NCBI GenBank assembly: GCA_943736015.1 | Contig: OX031072.1 | Span: 382,001 to 446,000, forward strand | From: Tridacna crocea | Lineage: Eukaryota > Mollusca > Bivalvia > Cardiida > Cardiidae | DNA length: 64,000 bases | Direction: 5' to 3' | Notes under the pieces: generated by a model | What the model was told of the DNA's origin: nothing | The model's database searches: none | What the model saw: only the letters and a program-made list of their open reading frames with translations | Shown: positions 48,874 through 57,920 of the stretch, one piece after another | Layout: every line of letters begins with the position of its first letter | How positions within the stretch are numbered: the stretch's first letter is position 1 | Translations under genes and position numbers: made by a program

Positions 48874-49257
48874 GTAAGTTAACATCGTCTGCTATTGGTA
48901 ATATGTGCTGTATGAATTGTAAATATTTGTATACAGTAGTTGGTAAGCACATTATAAGAGTATATCTTAGGTATTGTTTTGTACCATTTCAGTTTGCCAA
49001 CTCAAGATTATATAGGATTTGAAGTAAAGATTGAAATCAGCTCTACTTAGTTTTCCTGTCTTGCTCCGGACCAAACATTACCCCACCCTCTACTCTTGGT
49101 TGTCACCACTAGTCGACAAGCAAAGGGTTACAGAATCACACTTAGCAGCCCAAAGGTTGATGGATGTTGATAACTACATACAAATGTTTTTAATAAATTA
49201 GACTTTATCACAGTTATTTTTTACCTTTTGATAATCTGCTGTGTTAATGAGCCAGAG

Positions 49258-49440
49258 CAGTTACTTCTTAAAACAATGTGGGAAATGGAGAAAGTCCTGG
49301 TGACCAAAATATTCTCCTTTTCTCACAATGTTTTGCACACTTTGAGAAACAAATCCCACTCGTTGAGCCATGCCTAATTTGTTCATCAGCAAATGCTTGC
49401 AGTTTAGACAAGTCTAAAATTTTGTTATCTTGTGAGGTTT
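49258..49440 (-). mobile_element. TTAA-MITE family A, decayed left end
   Basis: Starts abruptly at AAAACAATGTGGGAAATGG. The apex is decayed (CCTGGTGACCAAAATATTC) and the right part TTTAGACAAGTCTAAAATTT is kept. It abuts the next copy. Confidence 0.65.
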
Positions 49441-49596
49441 AACCCTTTACCAAACAGTGATGATCTTTAATGCCCCTGAGGAAGAAGCCTTTTGAAAACA
49501 TTGTGGGGAAAGGAGAATATGCTGGTAACCACCATTTTCTCCTTTTCTCACAAAGTTTCCTATCCTATCAAAGCACAAAATTGCACCATTTGAGAT
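49438..49596 (-). mobile_element. TTAA-MITE family A, right end replaced by a microsatellite
   Basis: TTAACCCTTTACCAAACAG to TTGCACCATTTGAGA, where a (GT)n(G)n tract (49597-49641, over 20 G in a run) takes over. The expected right end is missing. Confidence 0.75.
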
Positions 49597-49641
49597 GTGT
49601 GTGTGTGTGGGTGTGGGGGGGGGGGGGGGGGGGAGGGGGGT
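49597..49641. repeat. (GT)n-(G)n low-complexity tract
   Basis: GTGTGTGTGTGGGTGTGG followed by a run of G broken by one A. The G-run length may be assembly-uncertain. The Gly-rich frame crossing it is an artefact. Confidence 0.9.
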
Positions 49642-49932
49642 TCTTTCATCATTTTTTACCTTTTCATCGTCTATTTAGCTCAATTCTTTTTTAAACCTTT
49701 TTAGTTTACTTTGATGGTGACACAAGCACTTAAACTAGATCTACCACTGCCAAAAGACGCTTCCTGGCAATATTGCTCTACATTGTACCCATGCCATGTC
49801 GTGGGTAGATCCAAAGATTTACGAAGCAGAGCTAAGTTTTCAAAAGTCAAACACATCTTATTGAGATTTATCAGCCCAAAATTTTGATTCTATCTATTTA
49901 GCAGTTTAATCCTTTACAGTTTATTCCAAAGT

Positions 49933-50160
49933 TTAACTCTATACCAAACAACAAAATATTCAACTGGTCCAAATTGAAAGCATTGCCAGACGACAAATCA
50001 ATAGTGACTTAAAGTTTAAAATTTCATTTGGGAAGGGAAGAAAACATTGTGGGAAAAGGAGAAAATGCCGGTTACCAGCATTCTCTCCTTTTACCACAAT
50101 GTTTTTAGAAGTCTTCTTTCTTAGGGTCTTAAAAGTCAAGATTGTGTGGTAAAGGGTTAA
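49933..50160 (+). mobile_element. TTAA-MITE family A
   Basis: TTAA at both ends. The second arm has a CATTCTCTCC change without a partner. Confidence 0.87.
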
Positions 50161-50300
50161 ACAACCCTAAAAAAGAAAGTATTTTGAAAACATAATGAAA
50201 GAAGGAGAACATGCTGGTCACCAGTGTTTATCCTTTTTCCCACTTCCTAAGACAGATCTTACCAATTCAGCCATTTTGTTTGTTGTCTGCATAGTACCAA
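50161..50300 (-). mobile_element. TTAA-MITE family A, partial
   Basis: Adjoins the previous copy without a left end (ACAACCCTAAAAAAG). The core is decayed and the right end is absent. Confidence 0.55.
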
Positions 50301-50422
50301 ACTGGTAAAAGAAACTCCAGGAATACATGGATAGGTGCACTAGCCACTGCAATGTAACTGTAATAATGTTGAAAACAGTGTTAAACACCATACAATCAAT
50401 CAATACAATCAAATCATAATAC

Positions 50423-50654
50423 ATAACCAATTACCAATCAATCCCTACCTTTGATGCCCCTGGAAAAGAAGCCTTTTGAAAACATTGTGGAAAAAGGAGA
50501 AAATGCTGGTAACCAGCATTTTCTCCTTTTTCCAGAATGTTTTCTACCTAATCAATTAACAATTGCACCATTTCAGCCACACTAAAATTGGTTGTCTGCA
50601 AATGCTTTCAATTTAGACAGAGCTCTAACATTTTGTCGTCTGGTAAAGGGTTAA
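50423..50654 (-). mobile_element. TTAA-MITE family A
   Basis: Left site decayed (CATAACCAATTACC), right TTAA at 50651. Stem AAAACATTGTGGAAAAAGG with a matched GGAAAAAGG/CCTTTTTCC variant in both arms. Confidence 0.86.
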
Positions 50655-50739
50655 AGTGTTGACAGTTCTAAAATCTTATTGTCCTGTAAAGGGTCAAGGG
50701 TTAATTTTACAAGAAAAGGGTTCAACCTGACAAAGTGAG

Positions 50740-50975
50740 CCAACCCTTTACCATGCAATTTTGTATTCAAATGACCCTGAGATAAAGGATATTTTGAAAA
50801 CATGGTGGGAAAAGAAGAAAAATGCTGGTCATCAACATTTTACACCTTTTCTCACACAATGTTTTTTTAACCTTTCTAAGTACATTTTCTACTGTTTTAT
50901 CCAAAATTTTATTTGTTTTCACACATGCTTTTAATTTTGAAATGCCTAAATATTTTGATGCCTTAATAAGGGTCT
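50740..50975 (-). mobile_element. TTAA-MITE, diverged
   Basis: AACCCTTTACCATGCAATTT left. Stem AAAACATGGTGGGAAAAG against CTTTTCTCACACAATG; right end decayed. Confidence 0.62.
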
Positions 50976-51147
50976 GACTAAACCGCTCTTATAAGGAGAT
51001 AGAATTCACTCTTCTATGGTCTTTTCACTTAGTCGTGTGATTAATTGAAATTTAAAACTATTGAAATTAAAAGCCTTGGAAACTTACAGGGTATTTGACA
51101 ATAGAATTTAGAAAATAGGTCTCTCTGTTCACTTTCTAGAAACTGGA

Positions 51148-51377
51148 TTAACCCTTTAGCAATTAATGACGACTTTTAACACCCCTAAAAGAGAAGGTTT
51201 TTGAAAATATTTTGGAAAAAGAAGAAAATGCTGGTTACCAGCATTTTCTCCTTTTCCCACTATGTTTTCTTCCCTTTCAAAGAAAAATCATTTCATAATT
51301 ATGAGCCATATTGAAACTGTCATCAGCAAATGCTTTCATTTCAGACAGGTCTAAAATCTTGTCATGTGGTAAAAGGT
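51148..51377 (-). mobile_element. TTAA-MITE family A
   Basis: Left TTAA at 51148, right end GTGGTAAAAGGTTTT mutated. Apex perfect; stem GAAAATATTTTGGAAAAAG unmatched at some positions. Confidence 0.8.
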
Positions 51378-51419
51378 TTTCCCTTCTGTTGCTTAGCACA
51401 ACTGTTTATGCTTTTTTAG

Positions 51420-51484
51420 GCAGTGAAAATTAAGCTCAGACTGCACAGAATGTGCAGCCTGATCTTAGATCTAAATTATCTGAT
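51420..51484. repeat. Palindrome family D copy
   Basis: AAGCTCAGACTGCACAG faces TGTGCAGCCTGATCTTAGATC. Confidence 0.7.
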
Positions 51485-51614
51485 ACAGTAAGATTTTTTT
51501 TACAGAAAATAACCTGTAAATCTCTACATTTCAGACTTTATGATTAGCTGGGATTTTTTTTTTACCTTTATTATACAGCTTACAGATTTAGGGTAAAAAA
51601 AAACCCTCTTTTTG

Positions 51615-51824
51615 TTAACTCTTTACCAAACGACAAAATCTTAAACTTGTCCTAATTTAAAGCATTTGCAGACAACAAAATAAACTCGACTGAAAAATTG
51701 AAATTTGGTTTGGGAAGGGTAGAAAACATTGTGGAAAAAGGAGAAAATACTGGTTACCACAATGTTTTCAAAAGGCTTCTTTCTCAGGGTCATTAAAAGT
51801 CGGGATTGTGTGGTAAAGGGTTAA
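51615..51824 (+). mobile_element. TTAA-MITE family A, apex arm deleted
   Basis: TTAA at both ends. ACTGGTTACC jumps directly to ACAATGTTTTC, losing about 18 bp of the second arm. Confidence 0.82.
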
Positions 51825-52019
51825 GTGACTTGTGACATTTCTGTCACTTTGAGTATATAAAAGTGTTAGCTTGTAGAGTGCAGTTATTGGTGAACTCACC
51901 TAGAAAGAGTGGATAGGGTCTTGTGTAAATGGAATTTTAAAACTTGTGCAATTTATTTGGTTGGATTGTTAAGTGTGTTTAGACTTAATAATTATTTCTG
52001 CATAAATTACAATGTATGC

Positions 52020-52080
52020 AGACAGAGAAAGAGAGAGAGAGAGAGGCAGTCAGGGAGAGAGAGACTGGGAGAATGAAAGA
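52020..52080. repeat. (GA)n-rich simple repeat
   Basis: AGAGAGAGAGAGAGAGGCAG and GGGAGAGAGAGACTGGG. Confidence 0.8.
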
Positions 52081-52269
52081 CTGACAGAAAAATAGACATT
52101 GACTGACAAACTGACAGCCAACAAGAGGTATTGATATAGCCACAACAAAATGAAGATTTCCAGGTGTTTACTTTTAAAAGATAATAAAAAATGTGTATGT
52201 GACAGTTCTAATGTCTGAGTCAATATGATCCAATGTAACTTGAGCAAACAAAAAATAGAAATTCCCAGT

Positions 52270-52415
52270 GTAACTCTTTACCACCTGAATACACTCATGA
52301 ATCATGACTATGATGAAGATATCTTTTTAAAGACCCTCTGGGAAATGCATAAAAAAATTGCTTACCCAGTATTTTTCCTCCGCAAAAAATTCCACATTGT
52401 CTTTTAAAAGGTGGG
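52270..52415 (-). mobile_element. TTAA-MITE, decayed
   Basis: AACTCTTTACCACCTG, AAAGACCCTCTGGGAAATGC and GCTTACCCAGTATTTTTCC keep the order of the family. Confidence 0.45.
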
Positions 52416-52695
52416 TATTTAGAATTTTCACATCACACCAAATTAAAAAATATATATATCAATAAAATTTATATGAAAAAACAATACAAATCATCAATAA
52501 TTAAGAATCATGAAATTACAAAAAAAATTTTTTTTTGATGGTATTCCCTTAAAGGTGGGTATTCAGAATTTTTACATCTCACCAAATTAAAAAATATATA
52601 TATCACTGAAATTCATATGAAAAAAATAATATAAATTATCAATAATTGAGATTCATAAAATTTCAAAATAAACTTTTTTTGATGGTATTCCCTTG
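52405..52695. repeat. Tandem duplication, 2 x about 145 bp
   Basis: AAGGTGGGTATTTAGAATTT at 52410 recurs at 52555. Both units end TTTTTTGATGGTATTCCCTT. A related CTAAATACCCACCTTTAAG is seen inverted at 1358-1377. Confidence 0.8.
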
Positions 52696-52696
52696 A

Positions 52697-53320
52697 AAGG
52701 CTACGTAGCCTCTTAACCCTTTCCCAAACTATCCCTGGTTTTTACGGGTCTGGAATAGTAGCCTTTTGAAAACATTGTGGGAAAAGGAGAAAATGCTGGT
52801 TACCAGCATTTTCTCCTTTTCCCACAGTGTTTTCTACCCTATCATAAACAGAAATCATCTTTTCAGCAAGAGTTGAATTGTCGTCTGCAAATGCTTTCAA
52901 TTTAGTCTAGTCCAAAAGTATGTCGTTTGGGAAAGGGTTAAGGTATTTTTAGATCTCAGCCAAAAATCAATAAAGCAATGTGGGAATGTCAAGTGACTGG
53001 CACGTGACTCATAACGCTTAAATTCCCTATTATAACAAACATGTAATAATTATTTTCCATAATGTCTTCTTCGGACGCTATGTTTGAAGCTTCTTCTGTG
53101 TATTCCTGTAAGCAAATGAGCAAATTGATCATCTAAAAATAGAACGTGTCTCCCGTTGGTGTCAACCTGGGCCGTAGTAAATCACTAATTTCTCGTGTTG
53201 TCGGACGGTTTTCGACTACTGGGGTTTTATGAATGAAAATTAACAGGCTTTGGGAGTATAAGGATGCTTTTTTTGCACTTTTGTGAATTTTTTTTCCCAA
53301 AATCTGAAGGGCCACCTTTA
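52697..53320. repeat. Tandem duplication unit 1 (MITE-filled)
   Basis: GGCTACGTAGCCTC to GGGCCACCTTTAA. Without the 225-bp MITE insert it is about 399 bp and aligns along its length with 53321-53722. Each unit carries a minus-strand frame ending HKTPVVEN...TTREI...LLR...RLTPTGD.FYF (53133-53315 here). Confidence 0.82.
52713..52941 (-). mobile_element. TTAA-MITE family A with paralogous empty site
   Basis: TTAA at 52713-52716 and 52938-52941. The second duplication unit has a single TTAA (53338-53341) at the same place (GTAGCCTCTTAAGCTATTTT against GTAGCCTC[TTAA...TTAA]GGTATTTT). This shows directly that the element is 221 bp and duplicates TTAA on insertion. Confidence 0.95.
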
Positions 53321-53722
53321 AAAGGCTATGTAGCCTCTTAAGCTATTTTTAGATTTCACGCCAAAAATCAATAAAGCATCGTGGGAATGTCAAGTGACTG
53401 GCATGTGACTAATAATGCTTAAATTCATTACATAACTAACATGTAATAATTACTTTCCATAATGTACGTCTTCTTTGGACGGATGCTTGAAACTTTGTCT
53501 GTGTTTTCCTGTATTTAAATGAGAGAATTGATAATCTAAAAATAGAACATGTCTCCCGTTGGTGTCAACCTGGTCCGTAATAAATCTCTAATTTCTCGTG
53601 TTGTCGAATGGTTTTCGACTACTGGGGTTTTATGAACGCAAATGAAAAGGCTTTGGGAATATAAGGATGATATTTTTGCATTTTTGTAAAATTTTCGTCC
53701 CAAAATCTGAAGGGCCACCTTT
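53321..53722. repeat. Tandem duplication unit 2 (empty site)
   Basis: Diverged copy of 52697-53320 lacking the MITE. The minus-strand frame (53536-53742) is kept open with mostly conservative changes against unit 1. I recognise no protein family. Confidence 0.82.
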
Positions 53723-53742
53723 AACCCTTTGGAAAAAACCAT

Positions 53743-54189
53743 TGTAGCCGAGTGCTCTTTTTATCAATTTAGTGGTGTGATACCATTCATTCCTTTCGTG
53801 CAATTAAAATCCTTTTTATTAGTTTAGACTCTTTCAAACCTTACGTCATATTCACGTGCCTCCTGTGCAATACGAGTTTGGAGGACGAGCAAGACAGTCG
53901 TCTTTGTCTAAAAAAGAAAATCAATTTTTGTCGGTTGCTGAAGTTAGAATAATGGTTCATAGGTCTTAACAACATTTAACAGACAACTCACGGTGTGGCG
54001 AGATTGACAGGCCTTGTTTTGTATGAGCGGTAACAATTCCACAAATTGATACGTATGCTCGAGTAGATGCAGAAGTAAAGGATAGTTATAACCTTTTTGT
54101 TCCTGTTCTACTTTTACCTCGTGCCTACCAGTATATGGTGAAACCCTTTAAGTACTTAACCATAGACTTTATAAGTAGAGCAGGCAACA
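53743..54189 (+). mobile_element. LTR of Ty3/gypsy element, plus orientation, 447 bp
   Basis: Starts TGTAGCCGAGTGC and ends GCAGGCAACA, a full LTR with TG...CA ends. The same length as the minus-oriented LTR at 59184-59630. CCAT precedes it (53739-53742) and CCAT follows the other (59631-59634). Confidence 0.88.
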
Positions 54190-54190
54190 T

Positions 54191-54207
54191 TGGCGCCCAA
54201 CGTGGGG
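54191..54207 (+). other. Primer-binding site, plus orientation
   Basis: TGGCGCCCAACGTGGGG directly after the LTR is complementary to the 3' end of a lysine tRNA, the tRNA-Lys1,2 type site. At its GGGG it joins a minus-oriented LTR fragment with no internal element sequence between. Confidence 0.85.
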
Positions 54208-54875
54208 TTATAACTATCCTTTACTTCTGCATCTACTCGAGCATACGTATCAATTTGTGGAATTGTTACCGCTCATACAAAACAAGGCCTGTCAATCTCG
54301 CCACACCGTGAGTTGTCTGTTAAATGTTGTTAAGACCTATGAACCATTATTCTAACTTCAGCAACCGACAAAAATTGATTTTCTTTTTTAGACAAAGACG
54401 ACTGTCTTGCTCGTCTTATAAAGTCTATGGTTAAGTACTTAACTTATAAAGTCTATGGTTAAGTACTTTAAGGGTTTCACCATATACTGGTAGGCACAAG
54501 GTAAAAGTAGAACAGGAACAAAAAGGTTATAACTATCCTTTACTTCTGCATCTACTCGAGCATACGTATCAATTTGTGGAATTGTTACCGCTCATACAAA
54601 ACAAGGCCTGTCAATCTCGCCACACCGTGAGTTGTCTGTTAAATGTTGTTAAGACCTATGAACCATTATTCTAACTTCAGCAACCGACAAAAATTGATTT
54701 TCTTTTTTAGACAAAGACGACTGTCTTGCTCGTCCTCCAAACTCGTATTGCACAGGAGGCACGTGAATATGACGTAAGGTTTGAAAGAGTCTAAACTAAT
54801 AAAAAGGATTTTAATTGCACGAAAGGAATGAATGGTATCACACCACTAAATTGATAAAAAGAGCACTCGGCTACA
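54208..54875 (-). mobile_element. Rearranged LTR copies, minus orientation
   Basis: 54208-54417 is an LTR piece from TTATAACTATCC to CTTGCTCGTC. Two tandem starts TTATAAAGTCTATGGTTAAG at 54418 and 54446 follow, the second continuing through a nearly complete LTR to CTCGGCTACA at 54875. The terminal GTTGCCTGCTCTAC is missing, so these are recombined fragments. Confidence 0.8.
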
Positions 54876-55172
54876 TATTCCCGCTCTGTCAAAAATGACG
54901 TCTCGTCATTGTACGTCACTTGTCAAGTGATGTCAAGACAACAAACCAAAAAGAAAGAAACATTGCAACACATGAAAACACAAACAACATCTACAAGTAT
55001 ACACAACTACCTAAGCTAGTAGTATATAAGTAGTATATACAATGAAATCAAAAATACGAATAAGGATAACTACTAAACTACAGTAGAACATACCAATGAA
55101 CATACGCTATAAAGTAGTAGCCAAGATACTATTTACTATCTAATCTACAATACATTATTTTATAATAAAATA
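54876..55172 (-). mobile_element. 3' untranslated end of the element, with polypurine tract
   Basis: Read on the minus strand, this segment ends GAGCGGGAATA directly before LTR start TGTAGCC, the expected place of a polypurine tract. Its distal 105 bp (55054-55158) are duplicated at 55641-55745. It contains no ORF. Confidence 0.6.
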
Positions 55173-55208
55173 AGCAGGCAACATTGGCGCCCCACGTTGG
55201 GCGCCAAT
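55173..55208. other. Head-to-head primer-site palindrome
   Basis: GCAGGCAACATTGGCGCC and GGCGCCAATGTTGCCTGC meet around CCACGTTG. LTR 3' ends in both orientations are joined through one primer-binding site. On the minus strand the full 18-nt TGGCGCCCAACGTGGGGC is present. Confidence 0.82.
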
Positions 55209-55640
55209 GTTGCCTGCTCTACTTATAAAGTCTATGGTTAAGTACTTAAAGGGTTTCACCATATACTGGTAGGCACGAGGTAAAAGTAGAACAGGAACAA
55301 AAAGGTTATAACTATCCTTTACTTCTGCATCTACTCGAGCATACGTATCAATTTGTGGAATTGTTACCGCTCATACAAAACAAGGCCTGTCAATCTCGCC
55401 ACACCGTGAGTTGTCTGTTAAATGTTGTTAAGACCTATGAACCATTATTCTAACTTCAGCAACCGACAAAAATTGATTTTCTTTTTTAGACAAAGACGAC
55501 TGTCTTGCTCGTCCTCCAAACTCGTATTGCACAGGAGGCACGTGAATATGACGTAAGGTTTGAAAGAGTCTAAACTAATAAAAAGGATTTTAATTGCATG
55601 AAAGGAATGAATGGTATCACACCACTAAATTGATAAAAAG
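55209..55640 (-). mobile_element. LTR copy, minus orientation, 5' tip deleted
   Basis: From TGTTGCCTGCTCTAC (the CA end read on minus) to TTGATAAAAAG. The last 15 bp and the adjoining 180 bp present in the copy at 54876 are deleted, so the LTR joins ATACGAATAAGG directly. Confidence 0.82.
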
Positions 55641-55853
55641 ATACGAATAAGGATAACTACTAAACTACAGTAGAACATACCAATGAACATACGCTATAAA
55701 GTAGTAGCCAAGATACTATTTACTATCTAATCTACAATACATTATTCCTCCCACCTTTAAAAGGGATGTGGCCACACAGACCAAGTAATAATGAAACAGT
55801 TACATAAAGATAAAAAAACAGTTTAATTTTATTCCAAGTTACAATAAAATTCA
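55641..55853 (-). mobile_element. 3' untranslated region of the pol-bearing element
   Basis: Follows the stop codon at 55854. Holds the 105-bp block repeated at 55054-55158, and a purine tract on the minus strand (AAAGGTGGGAGGAAT near 55745-55760) that could be an alternative polypurine tract. Confidence 0.6.
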
Positions 55854-57920
55854 TCATTTCATAAAAGCAGAAATCAAGCGATGAGTAGTGTCAGCATCCA
55901 TGTCATTCAAAACACCTGAATTCGCCAATGCATCCAGAGCATGCAATCGGTTGTCCACTTCCCAGTTGGTAAGTCTGTACATCACATATTGATCGTACCT
56001 TTGTGGAACTCTTCTTTCTCTCACTGATCTTCTGGGTGCTGGAATTGGTTTTGGGGGCGATTTCTGTTCTGGTGTATGAGGTTCTTGTTCTTGACTGGTA
56101 CTGGTAACTTCCTCAAACCCATCATTAGTTTGGATCTCTTTTGAAGCCAAGGTTACATTTCGACCATCTCCCTGAAACAATGAATGAAAATCATGATTCC
56201 GAACATGACATACATTTTCATTATCAATACTCTCCTCTACGCTACTTACCTTTTCATTCATTTCCTCACTATTTTCTGCTACGACCTGCCTGTCTTCACT
56301 TCTACTTTGGCTATAGCTGCACTCAGATTCCTCTCTATGGGCGTCCCCATAACAGTATATCCTACGCACATAACCGAAATCACTCTCTGAGTCACTCTCT
56401 TCTATTACATTGGTGATATCACCCTTTTCTTTATTATCTTTCTCTTCGGATGCATCCATTCCGTCTTCTATGTTGTTGTCGTCAACAGGTCTATTTCCCT
56501 CACCGTCATCATCTTCATCTATCTTATCATCCTGATCATCAATCAGAAGTAGATGGTTCTGATGCAAGGTTCTTTCTCTATCGGTTTCCAGAGACCTTAA
56601 TTTGAATACAGGTATGTCTGGTCTTGGCTGCTGTATGACAAGGTACGGCTCGGATTCGAACTTATCCGCAATCTTGTGCTTGCCTTCAAACGCTAAACGT
56701 TTTACCAGTACTTTGTCTCCCACTGATATCTTTACAGCTTTTGCTTTCTGGTTGTAGTATTTCTCCTGCTTCTTCTGCGCCTTTTCTCTGTGCTGTAAGA
56801 CTATCTGGTGTGTTCTTTCCATCCTCTCTTGCAAGTCTACCAGATATTCTGTTGCTGCTTTGTCCGTGTTTTCTAGGACCTGCTCAAAAGTGCTGTCAAT
56901 AGGCAGTTTTGGCTTCCGACCAAATAGGAGTTCATACGGAGAGTGCTTCGTAGTCTCACTTGGAGTGCAGTTGTAGCAGTATACCAAGGAGTTCACGTAC
57001 TTTCTCCAGTCACTTTTTTGGTCAGCTTCAAGTGTGCCTAGCATACTAAGCAGAGTCCTATTAAACCTTTCCGGACTAGCATTTCCCTCTGGGTGGTATG
57101 GGGTAGTGTGCGATTTCTTTATTCCCATTATCCTACACAGCTCTGCTATTGTTCGGCTTTCAAAGTTTGCACCTTGGTCCGAGTGAATCCTGTTAGGTAT
57201 TCCGAAATGAACAATAAAGTCATTGTAAAGAGCCTCTGCAGTTGTTCGGGCAGTTTGATTTTTTGTTGGAATGGCTCTGGCAAACTTTGTATAATGGTCT
57301 GTTACAATTAAAACATTTCCGATGTTTCCCTTTGATGGCTCGAGGGTTAAGTAGTCGATGCACACCAGATCTAACGGGTAGTAGCTCTGCACACTTAACA
57401 AGGGCGCTCTGTCTTTTGTTGACTTTCTCATCAAGCAGCGGTTGCACTTGTCTATCCAATTACTGACATCTTTTCCTACTCCTGGCCAGTAAAATCTGTC
57501 TCTTATGAGCCTGGTAGTTCTTTCCTTTCCCGGATGTCCGCATTCATTGTGAAGGCTCTGCAGGATTTCTTGTCTATAACTTGTTGGAATCACTAACTGA
57601 TGAATTTCTTGATCATCTTCCATCAAGATTCTGTACAGGATGCCTCTTTTTAAAATGAAATTTCGGTACTGCTTCCGCATTATTAGGTCATCTTTACTGA
57701 TTGTCGTGTTCGGTATCCTCTTGTCAATGACCGCTATTCTCCATCGGTCGATCAGTTTATCCTCTCTTTGAGCTCTTCTTATCTCTCTTAAGTCCTTTTG
57801 AGCGATGGGTTGACCTGGTTCTTCAATGATGTCACACAGGTTAAGGCTTCCGGTCGGTAAAGTCTCAATGTAAGCTGGTATAGAGAAGGTTACAGATAGC
57901 TTTAACTGAATTGTCTTCAA
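55854..57920 (-). CDS. Ty3/gypsy pol, integrase part (frame-shifted from RT)
   Basis: 688 codons open in the frame next to the RT frame, overlapping it by 56 bp. The first in-frame start used is a TTG, so the real protein would come by fusion with the upstream frame. Order: residual linker after RNase H; zinc-binding H124-H129-C159-C162 (HNECGHPG, CNRC); integrase core D189 (CIDY), D248 (HSDQGANF) and E284 (NASPERFNR) with 35 residues between the last two; a GPY/F-like module at about 405-465 (KIADKFESEPYLV); then an acidic tail of about 220 residues ending in RRSVRERRVPQRYDQYV. All catalytic residues are intact. It acts in insertion of the element's cDNA. No envelope-like frame follows. Confidence 0.9.
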   Translation of the reverse strand: MKTIQLKLSVTFSIPAYIETLPTGSLNLCDIIEEPGQPIAQKDLREIRRAQREDKLIDRWRIAVIDKRIPNTTISKDDLIMRKQYRNFILKRGILYRILMEDDQEIHQLVIPTSYRQEILQSLHNECGHPGKERTTRLIRDRFYWPGVGKDVSNWIDKCNRCLMRKSTKDRAPLLSVQSYYPLDLVCIDYLTLEPSKGNIGNVLIVTDHYTKFARAIPTKNQTARTTAEALYNDFIVHFGIPNRIHSDQGANFESRTIAELCRIMGIKKSHTTPYHPEGNASPERFNRTLLSMLGTLEADQKSDWRKYVNSLVYCYNCTPSETTKHSPYELLFGRKPKLPIDSTFEQVLENTDKAATEYLVDLQERMERTHQIVLQHREKAQKKQEKYYNQKAKAVKISVGDKVLVKRLAFEGKHKIADKFESEPYLVIQQPRPDIPVFKLRSLETDRERTLHQNHLLLIDDQDDKIDEDDDGEGNRPVDDNNIEDGMDASEEKDNKEKGDITNVIEESDSESDFGYVRRIYCYGDAHREESECSYSQSRSEDRQVVAENSEEMNEKVSSVEESIDNENVCHVRNHDFHSLFQGDGRNVTLASKEIQTNDGFEEVTSTSQEQEPHTPEQKSPPKPIPAPRRSVRERRVPQRYDQYVMYRLTNWEVDNRLHALDALANSGVLNDMDADTTHRLISAFMK

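Noticed and set aside
49470-49694. Gly-rich ORF
   Set aside because: Crosses a MITE and a G homopolymer; no protein signature.
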